In this document: positions 1-9,780 of the stretch, piece after piece
How the letters are laid out: each line of letters opens with the position of its first letter
Numbering within the stretch: the first letter of the stretch is position 1
Source of the DNA: Corynebacterium canis
Lineage (GTDB): Bacteria > Actinomycetota > Actinomycetes > Mycobacteriales > Mycobacteriaceae
Assembly (NCBI RefSeq): GCF_030408595.1
Contig: NZ_CP047080.1
Location: 2,563,353 to 2,627,352 of the forward strand
Direction of reading: 5' to 3'
DNA: 64,000 nt
Notes under the pieces: model-generated
What the model was told of the DNA's origin: nothing
Databases searched by the model: none
The model's input: only the letters and a program-made list of their open reading frames with translations
Position numbers and translations under genes: made by a program

Positions 1-227
1 ATTGTTTTCTCTTCCTACGGGTACTAAGATGTTTCACTTCCCCGCGTCACCACCACACCAGCTATTTCATTCACCAGCACAGCGACCATGCACAACCATG
101 GCCAGGTTACCCCATTCGGACACCCTCGGATCAACGCTCAATTGACAACTCCCCGAGGCTTAACGCAGCCTTTCACGTCCTTCATCGGCTCAGCATACCA
201 AGGCATCCACCGTGTGCCCTTCCAACA
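1..227 (-). rRNA. 23S rRNA, 5' end only
   Basis: The minus strand carries the conserved start of bacterial 23S rRNA (AAGGGCACACGGTGGATGCC near position 220 reading down). Only about the first 225 nt are inside the window; the gene continues beyond position 1. It lies downstream of the 16S gene in the usual 16S-23S order. The exact mature 5' end is estimated. Confidence 0.93.
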
Positions 228-2097
<1,870 letters not shown>

Positions 2098-2316
2098 AAC
2101 AAAATCAGCTTAAATGAAAAGCCAAACCCCAACAAAAAACAAACAACCAACAAAACAATCAGTTGTCCAAAAAAACAAAAACAAAACAGTTGAAAAACCA
2201 ATCCCAACCATCCCACTGCGACCAGCCCAAAGCCAGCTCACGAAGCACAAACCCCGCCAGCAACCAAACCAACCACAACAAAACAGCCACAACCAGCCAA
2301 CAACAACAAAACAAAC

Positions 2317-2345
2317 ATGACACACTATCGAGTTCTCAAACAACA
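2317..2345 (-). promoter_or_regulatory. rrn leader antitermination/processing box
   Basis: The minus strand reads TTTGAGAACTCGATAGTGTG about 230 nt upstream of the 16S gene. Actinobacterial rrn leaders carry a near-identical TGAGAACTCAATAGTGTG element (boxA-like, involved in antitermination and processing). The call rests on similarity alone. Confidence 0.6.
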
Positions 2346-2397
2346 CAGCCAAACCACAACCAAAACCAACAAGGACCCCGCCGCGGTGACTCGAACC

Positions 2398-2426
2398 AAT
2401 CTACACACCCCACCACAAACCAACAA
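2398..2426 (-). promoter_or_regulatory. candidate rrn promoter
   Basis: On the minus strand TTGTTG (2426-2421) and TAGATT (2403-2398) are separated by 17 nt, in the right place to drive the 16S gene through the leader box. It is the best -35/-10 pair seen between murA and 16S; further rrn promoters are possible. Confidence 0.45.
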
Positions 2427-2477
2427 ACCCGCAGGTCAGAAGCGTAGTTGCGGTAGGGTGCGGCGTCGATAAGCGGG

Positions 2478-3728
2478 CTAGACGCGCTCCACCTTTGCGC
2501 CCACCGAGTTCAGCAAGCTGACAAAGTGCGGGTAGCCGCGGTCGATGTGGAAGACGTCATGAACCTCGGTCACGCCGTCCGCACACAACGCCGCCAGCAC
2601 CAGGCCGGCGCCCGCGCGGATATCCGAGCTCCACACCGCCGTAGAGGACAATTGTTCGACGCCGCGCACGCTCACGTGGTGGCCATCGACGGTGGCGTCC
2701 GCACCCAGGCGCTGCATTTCATCCACGAAGCGGAACCGGGATTCGAACACGTTCTCGGTGATTACGCTGAAGCCTTCGGAGACCGCGGCCAGGCCAATCG
2801 CCATCGGCTGCAGGTCCGTGGGAAAGCCCGGGTAGGGCAAAGTTTGATGGTCCACAGCCACGGGACGCTTGCGCATCTGCACGCGGAACCCCGTTTCATA
2901 GGCGTCCACCTCCGCGCCGGCGGACTTCAGCTTTTCCAAGGGGAGGTGCAGCAGCTTCGGCGGCACCCCCACCACTGTGAGGTCGCCGCGTGTCATGGCC
3001 GCCGCATACGCCCACGTGCCTGCGACGATGCGGTCCCCCACCACTTTGTGCGTGGTCGGATGTAGTTTCGAAACCCCCGTAATCGTAAGCACGTTCGAAC
3101 CTGCACCTTCGATCTTCGCACCCATCTCGTTCAGCATTTCGCACAGGTCTACGATCTCGGGCTCGCGCGCGGCGTTATCCAGCCGCGTCACCCCCTCCGC
3201 CAACACCGCGGCGGTAAGAATGTTTTCGGTGGCCCCCACGGAGGGGAAGTCCAGCCGGATCTCCGCGCCGGTAAGCTTCTCCGCCTCCGCCACCACGCAA
3301 CCGTGGTGAATGCGGGTGGTAGCGCCCATTTTCTCCAGGCCGCTTTGGTGCATATCCAAAGGTCGGCTGCCAATTGCGTCGCCGCCAGGCAAGGCGACCT
3401 TGGCGCGCCCGCACCGCGCGGTCAGCGGCCCGAGCACACACACGCTGGCGCGGAATTGCCGCACCGCATCGAAGTCCGCGTCGCTGCGCAGCTCCGCCGG
3501 GGTTTTGATATACACGGATGTGCCGCGGATAAATACTTCGCACCCCAACCCCTCAAGAACCGCACGCATGAGCGCAACGTCATCGATTTCGGGGCAATTA
3601 TGAATGGTGGTTACGCCCTCCGCCAATAACGCCGCCGCCATCAGCTTCAGCACGCTGTTTTTCGCGCCAGAAACCTGCACCGTGCCCTGTAGCCGCGCCC
3701 CACCGGTTACCAAAAAACGTTCTTTCAC
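2478..3728 (-). CDS. murA: UDP-N-acetylglucosamine 1-carboxyvinyltransferase
   Basis: First committed step of peptidoglycan synthesis: transfers enolpyruvate from PEP to UDP-GlcNAc in the cytosol. The protein of 416 aa matches the family length. Diagnostic stretches are the N-terminal [17 protein letters not shown], with the Lys-Asn substrate-binding pair, and FPTDLQPM near the C-terminus. I start at GTG 3728 (product begins [10 protein letters not shown]), where family homology begins; the open frame extends further upstream but that part looks non-homologous. A purine-rich AGGAGG lies only 2 nt before the GTG, so the start is not certain. The Cys of the active-site loop is seen at [11 protein letters not shown]. 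It lies directly upstream of the rrn operon and diverges from the adenosyltransferase gene with only 26 nt between starts, so promoters must overlap. Confidence 0.95.
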   Translation of the reverse strand: MKERFLVTGGARLQGTVQVSGAKNSVLKLMAAALLAEGVTTIHNCPEIDDVALMRAVLEGLGCEVFIRGTSVYIKTPAELRSDADFDAVRQFRASVCVLGPLTARCGRAKVALPGGDAIGSRPLDMHQSGLEKMGATTRIHHGCVVAEAEKLTGAEIRLDFPSVGATENILTAAVLAEGVTRLDNAAREPEIVDLCEMLNEMGAKIEGAGSNVLTITGVSKLHPTTHKVVGDRIVAGTWAYAAAMTRGDLTVVGVPPKLLHLPLEKLKSAGAEVDAYETGFRVQMRKRPVAVDHQTLPYPGFPTDLQPMAIGLAAVSEGFSVITENVFESRFRFVDEMQRLGADATVDGHHVSVRGVEQLSSTAVWSSDIRAGAGLVLAALCADGVTEVHDVFHIDRGYPHFVSLLNSVGAKVERV

Positions 3729-3754
3729 CCCTCCTACACTAGTAGCGTGAATGT

Positions 3755-4327
3755 ATGGCTGTGCATTTAACAAAGATTTACACACGCACAGGTGACGACG
3801 GCACAACCGGCCTCGCCTCCTTTGAACGCGTTCCCAAAGACGACCCGCGCCTCGTCGCCTACGCCGATTGCGACGAAGCGAACAGCGCAATAGGACAAGT
3901 GCTCGCATTAGGCGCCCCCTCGCCCGAGGTTGCGGCGGTCCTTCGCCGCGTGCAAAACGAGCTGTTCGACGCAGGCGCAGACCTAGCGACCCCCGTGGAA
4001 GAAAACCCCAAGTACCCCCCGCTCCGCATCGAACAAGCGTACATTGATCGCCTCGAAACGGATTGCGACCACTTCAACTCTGCACTACCGAAACTATCCT
4101 CGTTCATCCTCCCCGGTGGCACCCCCGCATCCGCCCTGCTGCACACCGCACGCACAATCGTTCGTCGCGCCGAACGGGCGTCCTGGGCCGCAGTCCGCGC
4201 GTTCCCCGAAACCACGACCACCCTGCCCGCAAAATACCTCAACCGCCTCAGCGACCTCCTGTTCATCCTCGCCCGAGTCGAAAACAACGGCGAAGACGTT
4301 CAATGGGTGCCCGGCGGACAACGGTAA
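3755..4327 (+). CDS. pduO: Cob(I)alamin adenosyltransferase, PduO type
   Basis: Transfers the adenosyl group of ATP to cob(I)alamin, giving coenzyme B12. The 190-aa product has the PduO N-terminal signature [14 protein letters not shown] (ATP-binding), then helices with [13 protein letters not shown] and, near the C-terminus, [14 protein letters not shown] and [15 protein letters not shown], which form the trimeric active site. Full length for the family. Divergent from murA and convergent with ramA, with a perfect 13-bp hairpin between the last two. It is one of three cobalamin-linked items in the window, with the riboswitch at 5.9 kb and bluB at 51 kb, but is not in an operon with either. 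Confidence 0.93.
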   Translation: MAVHLTKIYTRTGDDGTTGLASFERVPKDDPRLVAYADCDEANSAIGQVLALGAPSPEVAAVLRRVQNELFDAGADLATPVEENPKYPPLRIEQAYIDRLETDCDHFNSALPKLSSFILPGGTPASALLHTARTIVRRAERASWAAVRAFPETTTTLPAKYLNRLSDLLFILARVENNGEDVQWVPGGQR

Positions 4328-4328
4328 C

Positions 4329-4367
4329 GCTTATCGACGCCGCGGGGGTGGCGGGGCGTCGATAAGC
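4329..4367. terminator. Perfect hairpin between convergent pduO and ramA
   Basis: GCTTATCGACGCC (4329-4341) pairs perfectly with GGCGTCGATAAGC (4355-4367) around a 13-nt G-rich loop. It sits between two convergent genes, so it could act as a bidirectional terminator, although there is no long T tract. Both arms are copies of a short motif found many times in the window. Confidence 0.55.
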
Positions 4368-4373
4368 CCCCGG

Positions 4374-5216
4374 TTACGGCAATGCGCCGATCCGTCGAGC
4401 TGCGTTTACCGCCTCATAACGGGTGTGCGCGCCCAGCTTGCGCATCACGGAACGCAGATAGCTCTTCACGGTTTCGGCGCCAATGCCCATCTCCTCGGCC
4501 GCCTCCACATTGGTGTGGCCCAGCGCCACGCACGCGAGCACATCCAACTCGCGGGCGCTCAACTTCGTGGTTTGCTTCACGCGCACAGGGGTAACCATCT
4601 GGTCGCACAGATCTTCTAACTCCTTGCGGAGGTCATCGTCGCCCACGCGGTTGGCCAACATTCGCAACTTCGAATGCGTGGAACGCACCTGCTCCCACTC
4701 CGCGCCGTTCATCACGCGGCCGGACTTCAACGCCCCAGAACGGCCACCATCGGCGCGCCGGAACGCCGCATTCACGGCGAGATCCTGCTCGAGGCTACGG
4801 GCCGTCATGGTGACCTCTTCGATGACCTTATCGCCCAGCCGCACCGGCGAATGCACGCCCACATACAGCACGCCGCGAACCTCGCGCTGCACGATCACTG
4901 GGACGGCCACGATAGAAAACAGGCCTTCATCCTGAATGACGTTGTCATACTCGTGGCTGATCACATTGGCGCGAGTGTAATCGCTCACGCCCACGGGACG
5001 GCGAGTGGTCATCACCCGGCCGCCGACGCCGCACCCAGCTTCGATGATGAGGTTCTGCAACGCCGGGGTCCGCAACCCCACCCACGCGCCGATCTGCAAC
5101 CGCCCATCTGGCATCGCGGTAGCGTACATCGTCACGGGAATACCCGTCGCAGTCTTCAGCGACGTCAACGCCGCGCGAATCGCATCCTCATCGTCCTTGA
5201 TGCGCTGAGAATCCAC
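4374..5216 (-). CDS. ramA: LuxR-type regulator of acetate metabolism RamA
   Basis: Global transcriptional regulator of carbon metabolism in corynebacteria, known to activate acetate, TCA and glyoxylate genes. The 280-aa product has an N-terminal GAF-like domain (about residues 10-150, with GVGGRVMTTRRPVGVSDYTRA) and a C-terminal LuxR helix-turn-helix (KLSARELDVLACVALGHTN, then GIGAETVKSYLRSVMRKLGA). Nearly every block matches C. glutamicum RamA as I know it. I choose GTG 5216 because AGGAGG lies 5 nt upstream and the product then begins like RamA (MDSQRIKDDEDAI); a slightly longer start at 5234 is possible. actA, a neighbour of ramA in C. glutamicum, is found 19 kb away here. Confidence 0.94.
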   Translation of the reverse strand: MDSQRIKDDEDAIRAALTSLKTATGIPVTMYATAMPDGRLQIGAWVGLRTPALQNLIIEAGCGVGGRVMTTRRPVGVSDYTRANVISHEYDNVIQDEGLFSIVAVPVIVQREVRGVLYVGVHSPVRLGDKVIEEVTMTARSLEQDLAVNAAFRRADGGRSGALKSGRVMNGAEWEQVRSTHSKLRMLANRVGDDDLRKELEDLCDQMVTPVRVKQTTKLSARELDVLACVALGHTNVEAAEEMGIGAETVKSYLRSVMRKLGAHTRYEAVNAARRIGALP

Positions 5217-5560
5217 ACTTACCTCCTGCAACAATTACACGGCGTACCCGGCACGCCTGTATGTAATCGGATGCACCCTGCGCGCCGCGCGCGAACACAC
5301 CCGCCTCGAACTTAAGAAAACTCTTAGAGGTGAAGTATAATGCCACAGCGGGGGTGCGCATAGCCCATTTTTCCGGAGAATTTTCGGCGACGCTGCCCAC
5401 TTGGTTTTGCAATAGGGGTAACCCGCCGCCCCCTTAATCGAACATCTCCCCCTTAAAAGGTGCCCCCATATTTTTCCATTGCCTTCCAAGTTTCGCATAT
5501 TATTCATGTGGATTATGGGGGTAAATTGTAGAACAACGCTGCATCTTTGCAGGTGGGTGC
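5217..5560 (-). promoter_or_regulatory. ramA upstream region with G4/C4 tracts
   Basis: Between 5340 and 5530 there are at least six runs of four or more G or C (near 5349, 5415, 5430, 5447, 5463 and 5517). RamA of C. glutamicum binds short G4/C4-type motifs and regulates its own gene, so this pattern suits autoregulation. No gene is present. No single -10/-35 pair stands out. Confidence 0.4.
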
Positions 5561-5884
5561 GCGCCGTCTCGCCGCTGGCGGGCATGCTACCAGAGAAATG
5601 CAAAACACGATTTCCGTTACGCAGCGCCCTTACTATCGCCGTTCAGTTTGAAACGATTTTCCACCATCCCGAAAACGCTTATTGAGTTTCAAAATCTCAA
5701 AGCGCGGACACAGCGTAATCAATATCACGCCGCCGGACGCCCGCAGGGCCTTGCCTCGGGCGCAAATCTTGCCCGACGGGGCGTCGAAAAGCGGTCTTTT
5801 GGAGGGGTGCGGAGGGTGTCAATCGCCCCCAATCGAACTCCCCCGCCCCACGAGCCACACGGAGACCAGCTATCCTAGAGAACG

Positions 5885-6007
5885 CAACCGGTCTGCCCGC
5901 GAAACTCCACCCGGAACCCCGCGCGCAGGACAACAGGGAATCCAGTGCAAATCTGGGACTGTCCCGCAACGGTAATCGGCGCACGCGCCGGAAGTCCGAT
6001 ACCTGCC
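5885..6007 (+). ncRNA. Cobalamin (AdoCbl) riboswitch, orphan
   Basis: The plus strand shows the class core: CAGGGAATCCAGTGCAAATC, then CTGTCCCGCAACGGTAA, a variable GC-rich hairpin (GGCGCACGCGCC), and GGAAGTCCGATACCTGCC ending at 6007. These correspond to the conserved four-way junction and the B12 box. The element is expected to repress a B12 synthesis or transport gene when cobalamin is plentiful. No such gene follows: downstream come an 80-codon repeat frame, tandem repeats and a transposon. The 5' boundary (P1) is approximate. Confidence 0.85.
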
Positions 6008-6147
6008 AGTTGCGCTATAACTCCACCCCTGTTGCAGCAACGGCCCAACGCTAGGAAACGCTTCACCCCAAAAGGCGGCACCCTTTCAATTGACCCGAAG
6101 CCCCCGGCGGCAAGCTTTGCGGAAACACGGTGATGTTATAGCCCGAC

Positions 6148-6289
6148 CATGCCCGCGGATAGGCATAGTTCGGATCGCGAGGAAGCCCGCGTGCACGCGA
6201 CGCCTCGGCTTGGGCCCGCCCCTTCGGACCGTTCCCGCCCAGCCAAGCCCTCCTCGCGAGGTGCGCCCGAACGCCTTCCCGCGGGCATG
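6148..6289. repeat. Long imperfect palindrome after the riboswitch
   Basis: Nested inverted arms: CATGCCCGCGG (6148) with CCGCGGGCATG (6279), TCGCGAGGA with TCCTCGCGA, and GGCTTGGGC with GCCCAGCCAAGCC. The result is one long hairpin of about 140 nt. It could be a structured RNA, a miniature transposable element, or part of a riboswitch expression platform. The 24-bp tandem repeat starts exactly where it ends. Confidence 0.6.
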
Positions 6290-6391
6290 TTCTTTTTGGT
6301 GGGGGATGGGGCGTTCTTTTTGGTGGGGGATGGGGCGTTCGTTTTGGTGGGGGATGGGGCGTTCTTTTTGGTGGGGGACGGTGCGGCGTGA
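6149..6391 (+). CDS. Possible 80-codon frame ending in octapeptide repeats
   Basis: An ATG frame of 80 codons that starts inside the palindrome and ends with four tandem octapeptides, FFLVGDGA (one copy FVLVGDGA). It is the only frame directly downstream of the cobalamin riboswitch. Against it: no clear ribosome binding site, an N-terminal half low in hydrophobic residues and rich in Arg and Pro, and no family I recognise. The repeat keeps frame simply because the unit is 24 bp. I list it so that the riboswitch target question can be checked; it may well be non-coding. Confidence 0.2.
   Translation: MPADRHSSDREEARVHATPRLGPAPSDRSRPAKPSSRGAPERLPAGMFFLVGDGAFFLVGDGAFVLVGDGAFFLVGDGAA
6289..6384. 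repeat. Tandem repeat, 4 x 24 bp, G-rich
   Basis: Four units at 6289, 6313, 6337 and 6361. Each reads GTTCTTTTTGG followed by TGGGGGATGGGGC, with one G/T change in unit three and small changes at the end of unit four. Each unit carries G runs of 5 and 4, so the plus strand could form G-quadruplexes. Copy number is likely to vary between strains. Confidence 0.95.
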
Positions 6392-6500
6392 CGTCGCTTT
6401 AGTTTGCGTAGCGCTTGGCGTTGGGTTGCGCCGCGCATCGCAGAAACGGCCGCGAAAACCCTTCTCAGCTGCGGCTTTGCTGCGCGCTTACCCAGTGACA

Positions 6501-6588
6501 AATCTGCCTCAGGCAGATCTGACCTGGCGGATTCGGCGTCCTGCGGAAATGCCGTCACTCGGTGGCCGGCGTGTCGAATCTGCCTGGG
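6501..6588. repeat. Dispersed ~85-bp repeat, copy 1
   Basis: Starts with the palindrome AATCTGCCTCAGGCAGATCT, contains GGATTCGG and CCTGCGGAAA, and ends GTGTCGAATCTGCCTG. Two more copies lie at 8557-8637 and 24093-24172 with the same block order and the same orientation. The ends are inverted copies of AGGCAGAT. Copies 1 and 2 flank the IS481-like element. Confidence 0.8.
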
Positions 6589-6747
6589 CGCGAAGCTCGG
6601 CCAGCCACTTCAACCCCTCCACATCACACCGCCAATGGGTTGTGTGCAACCGCCGACCTGGGGCTCGTCTTTCTATTCTTCATTCGGGGGTCTAACGAAG
6701 AAATTCAGGACGAATCTGGCCCAAAAACGCTGTGTAGAATCTCGCGA

Positions 6748-6829
6748 CCTTGGTAACACTCTGTGCCATCACCTTGGTAACAATCAGTATCATCACCTTG
6801 GTGACAACCAGTAGCATTACCTTGGTAAC
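6748..6829. repeat. Left iteron array of the IS481-like element
   Basis: Four copies of CCTTGGTAAC (one CCTTGGTGAC) begin at 6748, 6772, 6796 and 6820, exactly 24 bp apart, with a looser CTGT-CATCA-type block between them. The array ends 14 bp from the transposase stop codon. Probably transposase-binding sites. Confidence 0.85.
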
Positions 6830-6843
6830 GCGCGAGCGGGTAG

Positions 6844-8217
6844 TTAATCCTCTAGTTCAGCAGCGGCGGTGGGGTGTTGTTGTAGCCATTGCTGCTGTCG
6901 TTTGAGAAACCACGGCGGGGCCTCGTGGAGGTACGCGCCGATGATTTTCCAAAGGGGTACGGTGGCGCCGATCGGTTCGCCGAGCACGTTTAGTGGCAGT
7001 GGGATTCGCAGGACCATGACGCCGTCGACGGAATCGAATAGCGCGTATTCATCGTCGGTGTGAACGACGTAGTAGTGCTTATCGGTAAGCCGTTTGGGGA
7101 TATTGATGTAGTACCCCGCGAGCGCGAAACGTGGTCTGGACGAGGGTTTGATGTACAGCATTGCTGGATCCTGGTCGAGGCCATCTGCAGCGCTGGGGGA
7201 CTCGCTCGAACGGGCCTGCCGGTATTTTTCAATCTCTGCAGTCAATTGCTCCTGGGTGATGGGCTCGCCGCTACTAGGGCGGTGTTCGATGCTGTCCCAG
7301 GCCTGTTTCGGGGTCATACCCCCGAGTGCTTGATGCCTCCGCTTGTTGTTGTAGTACTCCCGGTATTCACTGAGCAATTCCTTCAATTTGGCCTCAGTAC
7401 TGGGCTTGTGCGCATCAAGGAACTTCACCAAGGTTTGATGGGAGCGTTCGTTTTTGCCTTGAGTTTGGGGATGATCCGCCCGGCCAGTAATGGCCTCACA
7501 ACCCTTGACGGCAAGAAACCGATGCAGCGCAGTGATCCGGCCCCGGCGAATCTGATTAAACGCGCCACCATTATCGCTCAGCAATTGGCGCGGTACCCCA
7601 TAGACACGGATCGCGTTAACTACACAGTTCAACGCATCTGCCCCATTTTCCGGCTTGGTGCCATACGTAGTACCCACATCAAATCGGGTTGCATCATCGA
7701 TGAGCTGGTAAATCGTGATCACAGTGCCCGCCGGAGTAGCGAGCCGATAGGAAAACGCATCCAGCTGCCACAACTCCATGGCACAGGATCGCTCGAAGCG
7801 CACTATCGATGAGCGAGGCCGCTTCCGGGGATTCTTCGCGACCACACCCGCAGCAGCCAGAATCCGAGCAATCGTCGACACCGAAGGAATCGGCTGCACC
7901 ACATTCGGCTGATCAATCAACGCATACCAAATGGATCGCGGCCCATTATCCCAACCAAATTGGCCAAGCCGCTCCCGCATCGCAAGCACCATCGACACCG
8001 TAGCCTCATCATAGGTAGTCGCAGGCTTATGCGGCGCACTCGACCGCGGATGCAGCGCCCCAAATCCTTCCTGCTCAAAACGCTTTTTGATCGCATAATA
8101 CGTTTTCCGGCTAATGCCATGAACCGCACAAAACTCCGTAATACTCATGCCGTTCGCGGCACACGGATCAAATTCAACAATTAAACGCCGCACATTCGGC
8201 GAAAGAGGACGAACCAT
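6844..8217 (-). CDS. IS481-family DDE transposase
   Basis: 457 aa. The N-terminal helix-turn-helix (about residues 20-50, MSITEFCAVHGISRKTYYA) is followed by an RNase H-like integrase core. The expected acidic triad is visible as D in WQLDAF, D in LLSDNGG and E in QGKNERSHQT. It is typical of IS481 and related rve transposases, and longer than many because of a C-terminal extension of about 110 aa ending in a tryptophan-rich tail. The frame is intact, so the element may be active. The gene starts just inside the right iteron array and stops just before the left one. Confidence 0.92.
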   Translation of the reverse strand: MVRPLSPNVRRLIVEFDPCAANGMSITEFCAVHGISRKTYYAIKKRFEQEGFGALHPRSSAPHKPATTYDEATVSMVLAMRERLGQFGWDNGPRSIWYALIDQPNVVQPIPSVSTIARILAAAGVVAKNPRKRPRSSIVRFERSCAMELWQLDAFSYRLATPAGTVITIYQLIDDATRFDVGTTYGTKPENGADALNCVVNAIRVYGVPRQLLSDNGGAFNQIRRGRITALHRFLAVKGCEAITGRADHPQTQGKNERSHQTLVKFLDAHKPSTEAKLKELLSEYREYYNNKRRHQALGGMTPKQAWDSIEHRPSSGEPITQEQLTAEIEKYRQARSSESPSAADGLDQDPAMLYIKPSSRPRFALAGYYINIPKRLTDKHYYVVHTDDEYALFDSVDGVMVLRIPLPLNVLGEPIGATVPLWKIIGAYLHEAPPWFLKRQQQWLQQHPTAAAELED

Positions 8218-8249
8218 GCACCTAATTGAAAACGAACACCACCAAAATC

Positions 8250-8355
8250 GTTTCCACGGTCATGAGACTCGTTGCATCCAAGGCCATGAGACAGACTGTT
8301 ACCAAGGACATGAGACAGGTTGTCACCAAGGTGATGAAACAGGTTGTTACCAAGG
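8250..8355. repeat. Right iteron array of the IS481-like element
   Basis: Five units on the opposite strand to the left array, at 8250, 8274, 8298, 8322 and 8346, all spaced 24 bp. The three outer ones read GTTACCAAGG or GTCACCAAGG; the two inner ones are degenerate (GCATCCAAGG and a diverged copy). They are inverted relative to the left array, as expected for transposase-binding sites at the two ends. Confidence 0.85.
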
Positions 8356-8556
8356 TCCTGAGAGATGACAGCCCAAAAACGCTGCAAATCGTCTTTTTAT
8401 TCTTCGTTGAGGTGTCCAATGAAGAAAATCCGGACGATCGCAGGTCAACGGCTGCACACAACCTATCAGGGCAAGCTATCGGCAAGCAGGGGCCGGCAGA
8501 ACCTCCCAGACGATGAGGGTCGAATCTTCCCGCACCATCTACCCCGCCACATCCAC

Positions 8557-8637
8557 CTCAGGCAGATCTGACATACCGAATTCGGCCACCTGCGGAAACA
8601 CCGCCGCGCAGCGGTCGGCGTGTCAAATCTGCCTGAG
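8557..8637. repeat. Dispersed ~85-bp repeat, copy 2
   Basis: Starts CCTCAGGCAGATCTGACA, contains GAATTCGGC and CCTGCGGAAA, and ends GTGTCAAATCTGCCTGA. Same orientation as copies at 6501 and 24093. It lies about 95 bp beyond the right end of the transposon and about 100 bp before the cysK operator. Confidence 0.8.
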
Positions 8638-8734
8638 CGCCGCTCGGCACCAACCTTTGCAAAACCAAAACCGCCCACAAAACCTGCCTCCTACCACCTG
8701 TTTCGCCCTCCGCCCCACCAAACAGACCGACCCT

Positions 8735-8750
8735 TAGACCGAACGGTCTA
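8735..8750. promoter_or_regulatory. McbR operator upstream of cysK
   Basis: A perfect match to TAGAC-N6-GTCTA (TAGAC, CGAACG, GTCTA), the site of McbR, the TetR-type repressor of sulfur amino acid genes in C. glutamicum. It lies 94 bp before the cysK start codon. cysK is a known McbR target, so repression of cysK and probably cysE from here is expected. Confidence 0.85.
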
Positions 8751-8844
8751 GATTTTCTTTAACGGCACATGTATTCTGTGCTGTAGCCACCGCGCGGCCC
8801 ACCGCCGCGCTCATCGTTTTTTGGATTTCTAGGAGCACGAACAC

Positions 8845-9780
8845 ATGGGACGTATCCATGCAAACATCACCGAAACCATCGGCAATACTCCGCTGGTTCG
8901 CCTGAACCGGCTCACCGAAGGGCTGCCCGCCGAGGTTTTGGTCAAGCTGGAGTTCTTCAACCCGGCGAACAGCGTGAAGGACCGTATCGGCCGCGCCATC
9001 ATCGACGCCGCTGAGGCCGATGGTTCGCTGAAGCCGGGCGGCACCATCGTCGAGGCAACCTCCGGCAACACTGGTATTGCGCTGGCCATGGTTGGTGCTG
9101 CTCGCGGCTACGATGTGGTTCTCACCATGCCGGAGACCATGTCCCTCGAGCGCCGCGTGATGCTGCGTGGCTACGGCGCGGAGATCATCCTGACCCCGGG
9201 CTCTGCCGGCATGCAGGGCGCCGTCGATAAGGCGAACGAGATTGTGGCTAGCCGCGAGGGCGCGATCCTCGCACGTCAGTTCTCTAATCCTGCGAACCCG
9301 GCGATTCACCGCGCGACCACCGCCGAGGAAGTTTGGGCGGACACTGAGGGCGGCGTCGATATTTTCGTTGCGGGCTTTGGCACTGGCGGCACGGTGTCGG
9401 GTGTTGGCCGCGTGCTCAAGGACCGCAAGCCGGGCGTGCAGATCGTGGGCGTCGAGCCTGCGGATTCCGCGCTGCTCACCACGGGCAAGGCTGGCCCGCA
9501 CAAGATTCAGGGCATTGGCGCGAACTTTATCCCCGAGGTGCTGGATCGCAAGGTCATCGACGATATTTTCACCGTTTCGAACGAGGATGCGATTGCCGCT
9601 TCGCGCGCACTGGCGGCGAAGGAAGGCATTTTGGGCGGCATTTCCACGGGCGCAAACGTGCATGTAGCGTTGCAGCTCGCCGCGCTTGAAGAAAACGCGG
9701 GGAAGACGATTGTCACCGTCGCTTGCGATTACGGCGAGCGTTACGTTTCCACCGTGCTTTACGACGACATCCGCAACTAA
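8845..9780 (+). CDS. cysK: Cysteine synthase A (O-acetylserine sulfhydrylase)
   Basis: PLP enzyme that makes cysteine from O-acetylserine and sulfide. The 311-aa product has the PLP lysine in NSVKDRIG, the substrate loop TSGNTG, and the phosphate-binding GTGGT. Length is normal for CysK. A GGAGCACGAACAC leader precedes the ATG. cysE follows after 100 bp in the same direction, so the pair makes and uses O-acetylserine. A McbR operator lies upstream. Codon use matches the strongly expressed genes of the window. Confidence 0.97.
   Translation: MGRIHANITETIGNTPLVRLNRLTEGLPAEVLVKLEFFNPANSVKDRIGRAIIDAAEADGSLKPGGTIVEATSGNTGIALAMVGAARGYDVVLTMPETMSLERRVMLRGYGAEIILTPGSAGMQGAVDKANEIVASREGAILARQFSNPANPAIHRATTAEEVWADTEGGVDIFVAGFGTGGTVSGVGRVLKDRKPGVQIVGVEPADSALLTTGKAGPHKIQGIGANFIPEVLDRKVIDDIFTVSNEDAIAASRALAAKEGILGGISTGANVHVALQLAALEENAGKTIVTVACDYGERYVSTVLYDDIRN

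Larger units (their letters stand above)
6638..8463 (-). mobile_element. IS481-like transposon with long inverted ends and iterons
   Basis: About 1.83 kb, with imperfect inverted ends: GGTTGTGTGCA at 6638 mirrors TGCACACAACC ending at 8463. Matching blocks continue inward (GACCTG, TCGTC, TTCTTCATT, AACGAAGAA) for about 110 bp and then join arrays of a 24-bp iteron. One DDE transposase gene fills the middle. No clean target duplication is visible, so the exact ends could shift a few bases. Ordinary IS481 elements have short simple inverted repeats; this architecture is more elaborate. Confidence 0.75.

Noticed and set aside
6136..6558. 140-codon minus-strand frame with APSPTKKN octapeptide repeats
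   Set aside because: Overlaps the tandem repeat, palindrome and a dispersed repeat; the repeat gives open frames on both strands. No start signal or homology.
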